This document shows positions 1-7,990 of a DNA stretch of 64,000 bases, piece after piece; positions within the stretch are counted from its first letter, which is position 1; each line of letters starts with the position of its first letter. This DNA is from Streptomyces sp. RKAG293 (lineage in GTDB: Bacteria > Actinomycetota > Actinomycetes > Streptomycetales > Streptomycetaceae), in the NCBI RefSeq assembly GCF_023701745.1, contig NZ_JAJOZB010000001.1, positions 5,741,501 through 5,805,500 of the forward strand, in the 5' to 3' direction. The notes under the pieces were generated by a model. It ran no database searches, was not told where the DNA came from, and saw only the letters and a list, made by a program, of their open reading frames with translations. Made by a program: the position numbers and the translations under genes.

Positions 1-5
1 CTACA

Positions 6-21
6 ACCTGACGGTCAGTCA
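6..21. promoter_or_regulatory. Possible TetR-type operator at left edge
   Basis: The bases contain CTGAC, one G, GTCAG, followed by a second TCAG half. This inverted repeat resembles operators of TetR-family regulators of acyl-CoA and lipid genes in actinobacteria. It lies beyond the 3' end of the VOC gene and would serve a gene outside the window. It could also be part of a coding region that is cut off. Confidence 0.25.
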
Positions 22-38
22 GATTAGCCGCCCCGCGG

Positions 39-449
39 TCAGGAGGCGATGGGTGCGACCAGCTCGACCTCGAACCCCTCGGCGTTCTCCAGATAGGCGG
101 CGTAGTGCGCGTCACCGCCCGCGAAGGGGTGCCGGTCGGGGAACATCAGGGTCCAGCCGTGCTCCGGCGCCCTGGCCGCGAGATCGTCGGCCATGGCGCG
201 GTCGGCCACGTGGAAGGCCAGGTGGTTGAGGCCCGGCCGGCGCCGCTCGTGCCGGTCGCCGGTGAGGGCGGGGGAGCGCTCGACCACGATGTAGGTGGGG
301 CCGAGTTTCCAGCTGCGCCCCGCGGGCCAGTCCTGGAACGGGGTGTAGCCGAGCTCGCCCAGCAGCCAGCCCCAGCCGGCGGTGGCGGCGGGCAGGTCGG
401 CGACCCACAGTTCGACGTGATGCAACAGTCCGGAGATCTCCTGGCTCAT
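39..449 (-). CDS. VOC (glyoxalase/bleomycin-resistance fold) family protein
   Basis: A 136-residue protein with the two beta-alpha-beta-beta-beta halves expected of the vicinal oxygen chelate fold. Visible markers are HHVELWVADL near residue 10, NHLAFHVAD near 75-82 and GFEVELV near 125-131; His10/11, His76 and Glu127/129 are the likely metal-ligand positions. The family includes glyoxalases, dioxygenases and drug-binding proteins, so the substrate cannot be named. The ATG at 449 is chosen because the longer frame upstream is Arg/Ser-rich and unlike the fold. No good ribosome site is visible before it. Confidence 0.8.
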   Translation of the reverse strand: MSQEISGLLHHVELWVADLPAATAGWGWLLGELGYTPFQDWPAGRSWKLGPTYIVVERSPALTGDRHERRRPGLNHLAFHVADRAMADDLAARAPEHGWTLMFPDRHPFAGGDAHYAAYLENAEGFEVELVAPIAS

Positions 450-885
450 GGGCCGATTCAACAGGTTCCGGCGGCCGGGCGGGCCCGGTCGTATCGAGGA
501 CGCCCGGAGGGTGACCCGCGTAGACTCGGGCTGGCTTTTTCGGACCTCCCGCAACCGATTTCGACAGACCCGCGTCCGCATAGCGGACGCGATTCGCCGG
601 ATGTTGCGTTAACAGTCCGTTTCGCGGGTGTCTGTCTACGTTCCAAATGTCCGAATTGTGGGCCAAGTTCATACCCGATGTGATCAAAGCGAGACCATTT
701 GGGTGTGGTTACGCGCCTAAACGTGCCCGATAGTGGGACGCAGTTCAGCTCGGGTCAATGGGTCCAAGCGCTTATGGGGAGCGCCGACTCACGAGCAACA
801 GAGGGCCGGTTTCGCTGTCAGGGGTGTCAGCGGATGGTCGGCCTTCTTTTCACGTAAAAACAGTGAACTCCTGAGGAGGCAATCC
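450..885. other. Intergenic region between divergent VOC gene and peptide operon 1
   Basis: This 436-base stretch must hold the promoters of both divergent units. I see a short hairpin at 571-591 and an AT-richer part at about 640-740. I could not identify a convincing -35/-10 pair. Open frames crossing it look like shadows. Confidence 0.6.
571..591. repeat. 9-bp inverted repeat with 3-base loop
   Basis: The arms cgcgtccgc (571-579) and gcggacgcg (583-591) are perfectly complementary around the loop ata. It lies about 120 bases upstream of the VOC start and 295 bases upstream of the binding-protein gene, so it is either an operator or an RNA hairpin in a leader. Confidence 0.5.
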
Positions 886-2535
886 ATGCGCGGTGCCAAG
901 AGCGCCAAGTGGGTCGTGGGCGCGGTCATCGTTGCCCTTGCAGCGACCGCTTGCGGCGGCGACAACAAGGACGACAAGCCGGCCGGTGCCGGCAAGGCCG
1001 GTGGCACCTTCAGCCTCGGCCTCGTCGAGCCGGTCTCGATCGACCCGGTCAACGCCCAGGAGTCCGAGGGCATCCTGGTCACGGACAACCTGTTCACCGG
1101 GCTGTACGAGCCGACCGCTGACGGCAAGGTCATACCCGCTCTCGCGACCTCCAAGACGGTCAGTGACGACGGCAAGACCTGGACCTTCAAGATCAAGCCC
1201 GGCACCAAGTTCACCAACGGCGAGATCGTCAACGCCGAGGCGTTCATCCGTGGCTGGACCCGTCTGGCCGCCAAGGACTCCGCGTCCGACGTGGCCACGC
1301 CCAACGTCGGCGGCATCGACGGCTTCGAGGCGCTGCAGAAGGGCACGGCGACCACGTTCTCCGGCCTGAGCGCGCCGGACGAGAACACCATCCAGGTGAA
1401 GCTCACCACCCCGGACTTCGAGTTCGACGTCAAGACCACGCACACCTCGATGTCCCCGGTGCCGAAGGTCGCGGGCGCCGGCAAGAACCAGGCGTACAAC
1501 GACGCCCCCATCGGCAACGGCCCGTTCAAGATGTCGGGCAAGTGGGAGCACAACAAGTCGATCACGCTCGTCCGCAACGACGACTACGGTCTGACCAAGG
1601 CCCACCTCGACACGGTCAAGATCTCGATCCTGAACTCGGCGAACGCCAGCAACCTGGAGTACCAGGGCTTCCAGTCCGGCCAGTTCGACTGGGCCCGTAT
1701 GCCCACCGCGCAGCTGACCTCGGCCAAGGCCAAGTACACGGCGCAGAACGAGTGGATCCAGGCCGACACCAGCGGCATGAACTACCTGCTCCCGATCACC
1801 GAGAACGGTCCGCTGAAGACCGCCAAGGCCCGCCAGGCCATCTCGTACGCGATCGACCGGGACGCCATCATCGCCGGTGTCTTCCAGGGCATGCAGACCA
1901 AGTCGACGACGATCCTTCCGCCGTCCTTCAAGGACGTCTACCAGAAGGACCTCTGCGTCTCCTGCATCAAGCAGGACAAGGACAAGGCGAAGTCCCTCGC
2001 GGCCGAGGCCGGTCTGAAGCCCGGTGACGAGCTGCACATCGGCTTCAACACCGGTGGTGGCCACGAGGAGTGGGTCCAGGCCGTCGTCCAGCAGATCAAG
2101 GACGTCCTCGGTCTGAACGTCAAGATGGACGCGAAGCCGTTCAAGGAGCTGCTCGCGGCCCAGCAGGCGCCGGGTGCCACCGGTGCCTACCGCTTCGCGT
2201 GGGGCGCGGACTACCCGACCCCGGACAACTTCCTGTTCCCGCTGCTGGACTCCAAGTCCATCAACAAGGACGCCTCGGGCAAGGTTCAGGGCGACAACCG
2301 CGGTCGCTACAACAACCCGGCGTTCGACGCGCTGGTGGAGAAGGCCCGCAGCACCAAGGACTCCGCCGCCCGCAACGAGGTCTACAAGCAGGCCGAGAAG
2401 CTGGCGATGGACGACCAGGCCCTGATCCCGCTGTGGAACCGCACCCAGTTCCGTCTGGTGAACACCAAGAAGTTCACCGGTGGGGCGATGGACTTCCACG
2501 AGGACCCGAACCTCGCCGAGATCAGCGCGAAGTAG
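886..2535 (+). CDS. Peptide ABC transporter substrate-binding lipoprotein, operon 1
   Basis: A 549-residue extracytoplasmic solute receptor of the DppA/OppA family (SBP_bac_5), delivering peptides to the permeases encoded next. The signal peptide ends in a lipobox ALAATAC with the modified cysteine at residue 23, so the mature protein is lipid-anchored outside the membrane. The family region LATSKTVSDDGKTWTF and the motif PIGNGPF are present. The ATG at 886 is preceded by GAGGAGG at the right spacing; an earlier in-frame start would bury the signal peptide. A strong hairpin lies between this gene and the first permease gene. Peptide specificity is unknown. Confidence 0.93.
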   Translation: MRGAKSAKWVVGAVIVALAATACGGDNKDDKPAGAGKAGGTFSLGLVEPVSIDPVNAQESEGILVTDNLFTGLYEPTADGKVIPALATSKTVSDDGKTWTFKIKPGTKFTNGEIVNAEAFIRGWTRLAAKDSASDVATPNVGGIDGFEALQKGTATTFSGLSAPDENTIQVKLTTPDFEFDVKTTHTSMSPVPKVAGAGKNQAYNDAPIGNGPFKMSGKWEHNKSITLVRNDDYGLTKAHLDTVKISILNSANASNLEYQGFQSGQFDWARMPTAQLTSAKAKYTAQNEWIQADTSGMNYLLPITENGPLKTAKARQAISYAIDRDAIIAGVFQGMQTKSTTILPPSFKDVYQKDLCVSCIKQDKDKAKSLAAEAGLKPGDELHIGFNTGGGHEEWVQAVVQQIKDVLGLNVKMDAKPFKELLAAQQAPGATGAYRFAWGADYPTPDNFLFPLLDSKSINKDASGKVQGDNRGRYNNPAFDALVEKARSTKDSAARNEVYKQAEKLAMDDQALIPLWNRTQFRLVNTKKFTGGAMDFHEDPNLAEISAK

Positions 2536-2566
2536 TCACACACCGCCGCAACCAGTGCGGCGCGAA

Positions 2567-2613
2567 CCGGGGGCCGTGGCATCGAGTCGAGACTCGGTCG
2601 CCCCGGCCCCCGG
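2567..2613 (+). terminator. Intercistronic hairpin after binding-protein gene, operon 1
   Basis: Perfect 10-bp outer arms ccgggggccg (2567-2576) and cggcccccgg (2604-2613) enclose an inner 6-bp stem cgagtc/gactcg (2583-2596). There is no T-run, so it probably acts as an attenuator or 3' mRNA stabiliser rather than a full stop, because the permease and ATPase genes follow in the same direction. Confidence 0.65.
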
Positions 2614-2711
2614 CCCCCGTCGGGAGCGGTGTGATCCACCGCCCCGTCCAGGCGCGCCCGACCCGGGCGTTGTGGCTGCTTCGGTGCGGCAGCGAGGTAG
2701 AGAGGTAAGTC

Positions 2712-3635
2712 ATGGGAAGGTATGTGGTCCGCAGGCTGGGCCAGCTGGTTGTCGTCGTGCTCGGTGCGACGATGATCCTGTTCGCCTGCCTGTTCGTGCT
2801 CCCGGGTGACCCGGTGGGCTCGATCGGCGGTGACAAGGCGCGTGATCCCGCGGTGGTCAAGGAACTGCGCGCGAAGTACGGACTGGACGACCCGCTGGTC
2901 GTGCAGTACGTGCACTACGTGGAGAAGCTCGGCAAGGGCGATCTGGGTGAGGACTACACCCAGGGCCGCTCGGTCAACGAGATCCTCCAGCCCAAGCTGG
3001 TGAACACGGCGAAGCTCGCGGTGACCGCGATCGTCTTCGACGTCATCCTGGGCCTGAGCGTCGGTGTACTGGCGGCGATGCGCAGATACTCGGTCTGGGA
3101 CGTGTCGGTGACGTTCCTCACGACCCTTGCCGTGGGCGTACCTTCCATCGTTATCGGCATGATCCTGCAGCGCTTCTTCGTGGTGGAGCTGGGCTGGTTC
3201 CCGCTCATCTCGGACGGGTCCTTCAATTCGATGGTGCTGCCCGCGGTGACGCTGGCCATCATCGACGCGGCCCTCGTCGCGCAGATCGCCCGGAGCACCA
3301 TGCTCGAGGTGCTGCGCGCGGACTACGTCAAGACCGCGGTGGCCAAGGGCCTGCCGCGCCGGACGATCCTGGTCCGGCACATCATGCGCAACTCCGTCAT
3401 CCCGGTGATCACCTACCTGGGTATCTCCTTCGGCGGTCTGCTCGGTGGTGCGCTCATCACCGAGACGATCTTCAACTGGGACGGCATCGGACTCGCGCTG
3501 ATCACGGCGATTCAGTCGCAGAACAACCCGATCATCGTCGGCGTGGTGACGTACAGCGTTGCTGTCTTCATCCTGCTGAACCTGATCGTCGATCTGCTCT
3601 ACGCCGCACTCGACCCGCGAATCCGCCTCTCCTGA
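2712..3635 (+). CDS. Peptide ABC transporter permease (DppB type), operon 1
   Basis: A 307-residue inner-membrane permease of the BPD_transp_1 family with the N-terminal signature MGRYVVRRLGQLVVVVLG, a first membrane helix at about residues 9-30 and about five more helices. The cytoplasmic EAA loop that docks the ATPases is visible at about 200-228 (ADYVKTAVAKGLPRR...RNSVIP). It pairs with the next gene to form the heterodimeric channel. A GAGGTAAG ribosome site precedes the ATG. The 176-base gap after the binding-protein gene contains a strong hairpin, which would allow lower expression than the receptor. Confidence 0.93.
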   Translation: MGRYVVRRLGQLVVVVLGATMILFACLFVLPGDPVGSIGGDKARDPAVVKELRAKYGLDDPLVVQYVHYVEKLGKGDLGEDYTQGRSVNEILQPKLVNTAKLAVTAIVFDVILGLSVGVLAAMRRYSVWDVSVTFLTTLAVGVPSIVIGMILQRFFVVELGWFPLISDGSFNSMVLPAVTLAIIDAALVAQIARSTMLEVLRADYVKTAVAKGLPRRTILVRHIMRNSVIPVITYLGISFGGLLGGALITETIFNWDGIGLALITAIQSQNNPIIVGVVTYSVAVFILLNLIVDLLYAALDPRIRLS

Positions 3636-3668
3636 CCCGCAGGGTCGTCCCGAATTAGGAGTCACACC

Positions 3669-4601
3669 ATGACTGAGGTCGTCACGGGCATGGATGGGTC
3701 GGGTACCACCGCGGCCGGTCCGGCCCCGGCTGCGCAGAGCGCAGCCGAACCGAGCGTCGCGAGGGTCAGCAACTGGAGCGAGATCCGCGCCCGTTTCCTC
3801 GCCAACAAGCTGGCCGTCGTCGGCCTGCTGATCGTCGTCATTCTTCTGCTGGTGGCAATTTTCGCTCCGCTGATCGCCCCCGCGGACCCGCTCCACCAGG
3901 ATCTGATGAACACCCTGAAGGGTCCGAGCGGCAAGCACTGGCTGGGGACCGATGCCCTCGGCCGCGACCAGCTGTCCCGCATCATCTACGGCAGCCGGAT
4001 CGCGATGATCGTCGGCCTGGCCTCGATCCTGCTCGCCTGCGTCATCGGCATCACGCTGGGTGCGATAGCCGGCTACTTCGGCCGCGCCTGGGACACCGTG
4101 ATCATGCGCGTGGCGGACGTCTTCTTCGCCTTCCCGCTGCTGGTCGGCGCCATCGTCATCATCCTGCTGATGGGCCGTGGCGTGCTGCCCGTCGTGATCT
4201 CGCTGGGCATCTTCTCCTGGGCCACCTTCGCCCGGCTGCTCCGCAGCCAGATCCTGTCGGTCCGTGAGATGGACTACGTGCACGCCGCCAAGGCGCTGGG
4301 CGCGAGCCGGCGCAGGATCGTGCTGAAGCACATCCTGCCCAACTCCGTCACCTCGGTGGTGGTCTACGCGGCCAGCAGCGTCGGCATCGCGATCGTCGCC
4401 GAGGCCTCGCTGTCCTTCCTCGGCGTCGGGGTGAGCCCCGAGGTCGCCGAGTGGGGAAACATGATCTTCGCGGGCAAGGACTTCATGGGCGTCAAGGACT
4501 ACCTCTGGGTGTATCCCAGCCTGGCGATCGTCATCACCGCGCTCGGCTTCGTCTTCCTCGGCAACGGCCTGCGCGACGCGCTCGACCCGAAGCTCCGGTG
4601 A
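3669..4601 (+). CDS. Peptide ABC transporter permease (DppC type), operon 1
   Basis: The 310-residue second channel subunit. A cytoplasmic N-terminal tail of about 45 residues precedes the first helix (LAVVGLLIVVILLLVAIFAPL), as is usual for DppC/OppC. The motif HWLGTDALGRDQLSRI is the classic OppC_N/DppC signature and the EAA loop EMDYVHAAKALGASRRRI follows the central helices. A TAGGAG site sits before the ATG, 33 bases after the first permease gene, which indicates one transcript and coupled expression. Confidence 0.93.
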   Translation: MTEVVTGMDGSGTTAAGPAPAAQSAAEPSVARVSNWSEIRARFLANKLAVVGLLIVVILLLVAIFAPLIAPADPLHQDLMNTLKGPSGKHWLGTDALGRDQLSRIIYGSRIAMIVGLASILLACVIGITLGAIAGYFGRAWDTVIMRVADVFFAFPLLVGAIVIILLMGRGVLPVVISLGIFSWATFARLLRSQILSVREMDYVHAAKALGASRRRIVLKHILPNSVTSVVVYAASSVGIAIVAEASLSFLGVGVSPEVAEWGNMIFAGKDFMGVKDYLWVYPSLAIVITALGFVFLGNGLRDALDPKLR

Positions 4602-4659
4602 GGCGCCCTCATGAGTCGGACCCCCACGAGCTACGAGCAAGCAGGACGAAGGTGACGGC

Positions 4660-5709
4660 ATGACCACGGTCGAAACGGCCGCCGAGAGCACTGGAACGAC
4701 CGCCGCCGGCGGGCCCTTGCTCGAAGTGCGCGACCTCCACGTGGAATTCAAGACCCGCGACGGTGTGGCCAAGGCCGTCAACGGCGTCAACTACAGCGTG
4801 AGCGCCGGTGAGACGCTGGCGGTGCTCGGCGAGTCGGGCTCCGGCAAGTCGGTGACCGCCCAGGCGATCATGGGCATCCTGGACAGCCCTCCCGGGCGCG
4901 TCGCCCAGGGCGAGATCCTCTTCCACGGGCAGAACATCCTGGCCCTGCCGGAGAGCGAGCGGCGCAAGCTGCGCGGCAACAAGATGGCGATGATCTTCCA
5001 GGACGCGCTGTCCTCGCTGAACCCGGTGCTCTCCGTCGGCTTCCAGCTGGGCGAGATGTTCCGCGCCCACCAGGGGCTGTCGAAGAAGGACGCGAAGAAG
5101 AAGTCCATCGAGCTGATGGACCGCGTCCGGATCCCGGCGGCCAGGGAGCGGGTCGGTGACTACCCGCACCAGTTCTCCGGCGGTATGCGCCAGCGCATCA
5201 TGATCGCGATGGCCATCGCCCTCGAACCCGACCTGATCATCGCGGACGAGCCGACCACGGCGCTCGACGTGACGGTCCAGGCCCAGGTCATGGACCTGCT
5301 CGCGGAGCTGCAGCGCGAGTCCAACATGGGTCTGATCCTGATCACCCACGACCTCGGCGTCGTCGCCGACGTCGCGGACAAGATCGCGGTGATGTACGCG
5401 GGCCGGATCGTCGAGACCGCGCCGGTGCACGAGATCTACAAGCGGCCGGCCCACCCGTACACCAAGGGCCTGCTCCGGTCGATCCCGCGCCTGGACCAGA
5501 AGGGCCAGGAGCTCTACGCGATCAAGGGCCTCCCGCCGAACCTGCTGGCCGTTCCCTCGGGTTGCGCGTTCAACCCGCGCTGCGACATGGCGCAGGACAT
5601 CTGCCGGACCGATGTGCCGCCGCTGCACACGGTGACCGAGGCCGACGGCGACGAGCTGCCGGGCCGTGGCAGCGCTTGCCACTTCTGGAAGGAGACGATC
5701 CATGGCTGA
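4660..5709 (+). CDS. Peptide ABC transporter ATP-binding protein (DppD type), operon 1
   Basis: A 349-residue ATPase that powers import. It has Walker A GESGSGKS at residues 57-64, signature SGGMRQR near 173, Walker B LIIADEPT near 192 with Asp196/Glu197, and the H-loop THDLG. The C-terminus has the oligopeptide/dipeptide extension with a GCAFNPRC...C...SACHFW cysteine pattern. It overlaps the next ATPase gene by 8 bases. Its DNA is strikingly similar to the operon 2 gene at 11608-12633, including an exact 83-base match (5449-5531 with 12394-12476). Confidence 0.93.
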   Translation: MTTVETAAESTGTTAAGGPLLEVRDLHVEFKTRDGVAKAVNGVNYSVSAGETLAVLGESGSGKSVTAQAIMGILDSPPGRVAQGEILFHGQNILALPESERRKLRGNKMAMIFQDALSSLNPVLSVGFQLGEMFRAHQGLSKKDAKKKSIELMDRVRIPAARERVGDYPHQFSGGMRQRIMIAMAIALEPDLIIADEPTTALDVTVQAQVMDLLAELQRESNMGLILITHDLGVVADVADKIAVMYAGRIVETAPVHEIYKRPAHPYTKGLLRSIPRLDQKGQELYAIKGLPPNLLAVPSGCAFNPRCDMAQDICRTDVPPLHTVTEADGDELPGRGSACHFWKETIHG

Positions 5710-6802
5710 TCTCAGCAAGGACGATGAGACGACAGTCGAGGCCGTCGAGGCGGCGATCAACGCCCCGGTCGACCGCGGCGAGCCGATCCTCCAGGTCCGG
5801 AACCTGGTCAAGCACTTCCCGCTGACCCAGGGCATCGTGTTCAAGCGGACGGTCGGCGCGGTCAAGGCCGTCGACGGCATCTCCTTCGAGCTGTACCAGG
5901 GCGAGACCCTGGGCATCGTCGGCGAGTCCGGCTGTGGCAAGTCCACCGTCGCCAAGCTGCTGATGAGCCTGGAGACGGCCACCGCGGGCGAGGTCCTCTA
6001 CAAGGGCCAGGACATCACCAAGCTGTCGGGCAAGGCCCTCAAGGTCGTCCGCCGCAACATCCAGATGGTGTTCCAGGACCCGTACACGTCGCTGAACCCG
6101 CGCATGACGGTCGGCGACATCATCGGCGAGCCCTTCGACATCCACCCCGAGGTGGCGCCCAAGGGCACCCGCCGCAAGAAGGTCCAGGACCTGCTGGACG
6201 TCGTCGGGCTCAACCCGGAGTACATCAACCGGTACCCGCACCAGTTCTCCGGCGGCCAGCGGCAGCGCATCGGCATCGCCCGCGGCCTGGCGCTCAACCC
6301 GGAAGTCATCATCTGCGACGAGCCGGTCTCCGCGCTCGACGTGTCGGTCCAGGCTCAGGTCATCAACCTGATGGAGAACCTGCAGGACGAGTTCAACCTC
6401 TCCTACATCTTCATCGCCCACGACCTGTCGATCGTCCGGCACATCTCGGACCGGGTCGGCGTGATGTACCTCGGCAAGATGGCCGAGATCGGCTCCGACG
6501 CCGAGATCTACGAGTACCCGACCCACCCGTACACCCAGGCGCTGCTCTCGGCCGTCCCCGTTCCGGACCCCGAGGCCCGTGCCCACCGTGAGCGCATCAT
6601 CCTGACCGGAGACGTCCCGTCCCCGGCCAACCCGCCGTCCGGCTGCCGGTTCCGTACCCGCTGCTGGAAGGCGCAGGACAAGTGCGCCACGGACGTTCCG
6701 CTGCTGGCGATCCCGGAGCGCTTCAAGGGCGTCGACTCGCCCGCCGCCCATGACTCGGCATGCCACTTCGCCGAGGTCAAGGACGTCGTGGGCGTCGCGT
6801 AA
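5702..6802 (+). CDS. Peptide ABC transporter ATP-binding protein (DppF type), operon 1
   Basis: A 366-residue second ATPase forming a heterodimer with the preceding product. Walker A GESGCGKST, signature SGGQRQR, Walker B IICDEPVSALD and HDLSIVRHISDRV are all intact, followed by the oligopeptide extension SGCRFRTRC. The ATG at 5702 is chosen because GGAAGGAG precedes it at good spacing; a start 36 bases earlier lacks a site. It overlaps the previous gene by 8 bases and is followed by a strong terminator. A 101-base stretch (6032-6132) is identical to 12932-13032 in the operon 2 counterpart. Confidence 0.93.
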   Translation: MADLSKDDETTVEAVEAAINAPVDRGEPILQVRNLVKHFPLTQGIVFKRTVGAVKAVDGISFELYQGETLGIVGESGCGKSTVAKLLMSLETATAGEVLYKGQDITKLSGKALKVVRRNIQMVFQDPYTSLNPRMTVGDIIGEPFDIHPEVAPKGTRRKKVQDLLDVVGLNPEYINRYPHQFSGGQRQRIGIARGLALNPEVIICDEPVSALDVSVQAQVINLMENLQDEFNLSYIFIAHDLSIVRHISDRVGVMYLGKMAEIGSDAEIYEYPTHPYTQALLSAVPVPDPEARAHRERIILTGDVPSPANPPSGCRFRTRCWKAQDKCATDVPLLAIPERFKGVDSPAAHDSACHFAEVKDVVGVA

Positions 6803-6815
6803 CCGCGCCGCACAC

Positions 6816-6865
6816 CGAGTGAGGGCCCCTGCCGATCCGTCCTGGATCGGCGGGGCCCTCACTCG
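6816..6865. terminator. Bidirectional terminator between operon 1 and methyltransferase
   Basis: A 22-bp stem, cgagtgagggcccc + gccgatcc pairing with ggatcggc + ggggccctcactcg, with one bulged T at 6830 and a short loop at 6839-6843. It lies between convergent genes, and the methyltransferase stop codon is inside its right arm. Confidence 0.85.
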
Positions 6866-7821
6866 TTCCCGGCTCGTCCCGCCGTCAGGTGCGTGGTGGC
6901 GATGCGCATGTTCATGGCGCAGGGGATCGTGCCGTCCGGGAGGGCGAGGGAGGCGGCGCCCGCGGTGAAGGTCTCGCGCAGCGCGTTCGTGGCCTCCCGG
7001 GAGAGGGGGCCGAGGTCGTACAGGGCGGAGAGGGTGACCCACACGTCCTCGAGCGGGCCGCTCAGGTCGATCCGTACGGTCTCCCAGCCGACCGGCGCGA
7101 AGCCGGCCGGGGTGAGGATCGCGTCGAGGCCCGCGCGGTCACGGGTCCGCCGGTCGCCGAGGCGGGGGATCCGCTGGGTGTCGGGCACGGCGTCGACGAC
7201 GGGTCCGGTCAGGGCGCTGAAGAGCTCGTAGGCCTCGCCGCCCGCGGCGCCGCCGCCCAGGGCGAGCGCCAGCAGGCCGCCGGGGGCGAGGACCCGGGCG
7301 AGCTCGGCGGCGACCCGGTCGACGTCGTTCATGAGCATCAGCGCCATGTGGGAGACACAGGCGTCGAAGTGGTCGCCGGGGAACGGCAGGTCCTGGGCCC
7401 GCGCCTCCAGGAGCGTGGCGCCGGCCAGCGCCGGCCGCCGGCGCGCGAGGGCCAGGTCGTCGGGGGAGAGGTCGACGCCCGCGAGCTCCCGGCCGGCGAC
7501 CGGGTCATCGCCGACCGGCACCGCGACCGCGGCGGCCCCCTCGTCACCGGCCCCCACGTCAGCGGCCGGTGCCTCGCCTGCTCCCGCGTCGGCCGCCCCC
7601 TCGTCAGCGGCCGGCGCAGCACCCGCCTCCGCCACCTGCTCCAGCAGGAACCCGTCACCGCAGCCGAGGTCCAGCACCCGCCGGTGTCCGGCGACCAGGT
7701 CGCTGAGGATCCGGTAGCTGGAGCGGCCGGCGGCGTCCCGGCCACGGGCCAGGGAGCGCGATGTCACGGCCGGGTGCTCGGCGTGAAAAGCGCGCAGGAA
7801 CGATTCTTCGGCTGTCGTCAT
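6859..7821 (-). CDS. SAM-dependent methyltransferase with low-complexity insertion
   Basis: A 320-residue class I methyltransferase. Motif I is VLDLGCGDG near residues 49-57, the acidic end of strand 2 is LAGVDLSPDDL, and LPFPGDHFDACVSHMALM corresponds to motifs IV-V. Unusually, about 45 residues made almost only of Ala, Asp, Glu, Gly and Pro separate motif I from strand 2, where the family normally has about 15. The C-terminal half resembles ubiE-like or small-molecule methyltransferases; the acceptor is unknown. The ATG at 7821 has AGAAGGG upstream. It is an isolated gene between two peptide-import operons and convergent with the first. Confidence 0.85.
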   Translation of the reverse strand: MTTAEESFLRAFHAEHPAVTSRSLARGRDAAGRSSYRILSDLVAGHRRVLDLGCGDGFLLEQVAEAGAAPAADEGAADAGAGEAPAADVGAGDEGAAAVAVPVGDDPVAGRELAGVDLSPDDLALARRRPALAGATLLEARAQDLPFPGDHFDACVSHMALMLMNDVDRVAAELARVLAPGGLLALALGGGAAGGEAYELFSALTGPVVDAVPDTQRIPRLGDRRTRDRAGLDAILTPAGFAPVGWETVRIDLSGPLEDVWVTLSALYDLGPLSREATNALRETFTAGAASLALPDGTIPCAMNMRIATTHLTAGRAGNE

Positions 7822-7990
7822 CACCCTTCTGACCCTATGTCGGACAACGCCGCTGAGTGAGGCGTTGGCCCACACGGGGTGTCGGCCAGGAGTTCGTAGG
7901 GCGACACGGGTGCGCTAGAGGTGCGTCGGTGAAGGGTTTGGGGTGTCATGAGGAACTAAGTGTCATTTGTGACCCATGAGGAGGCACGCG

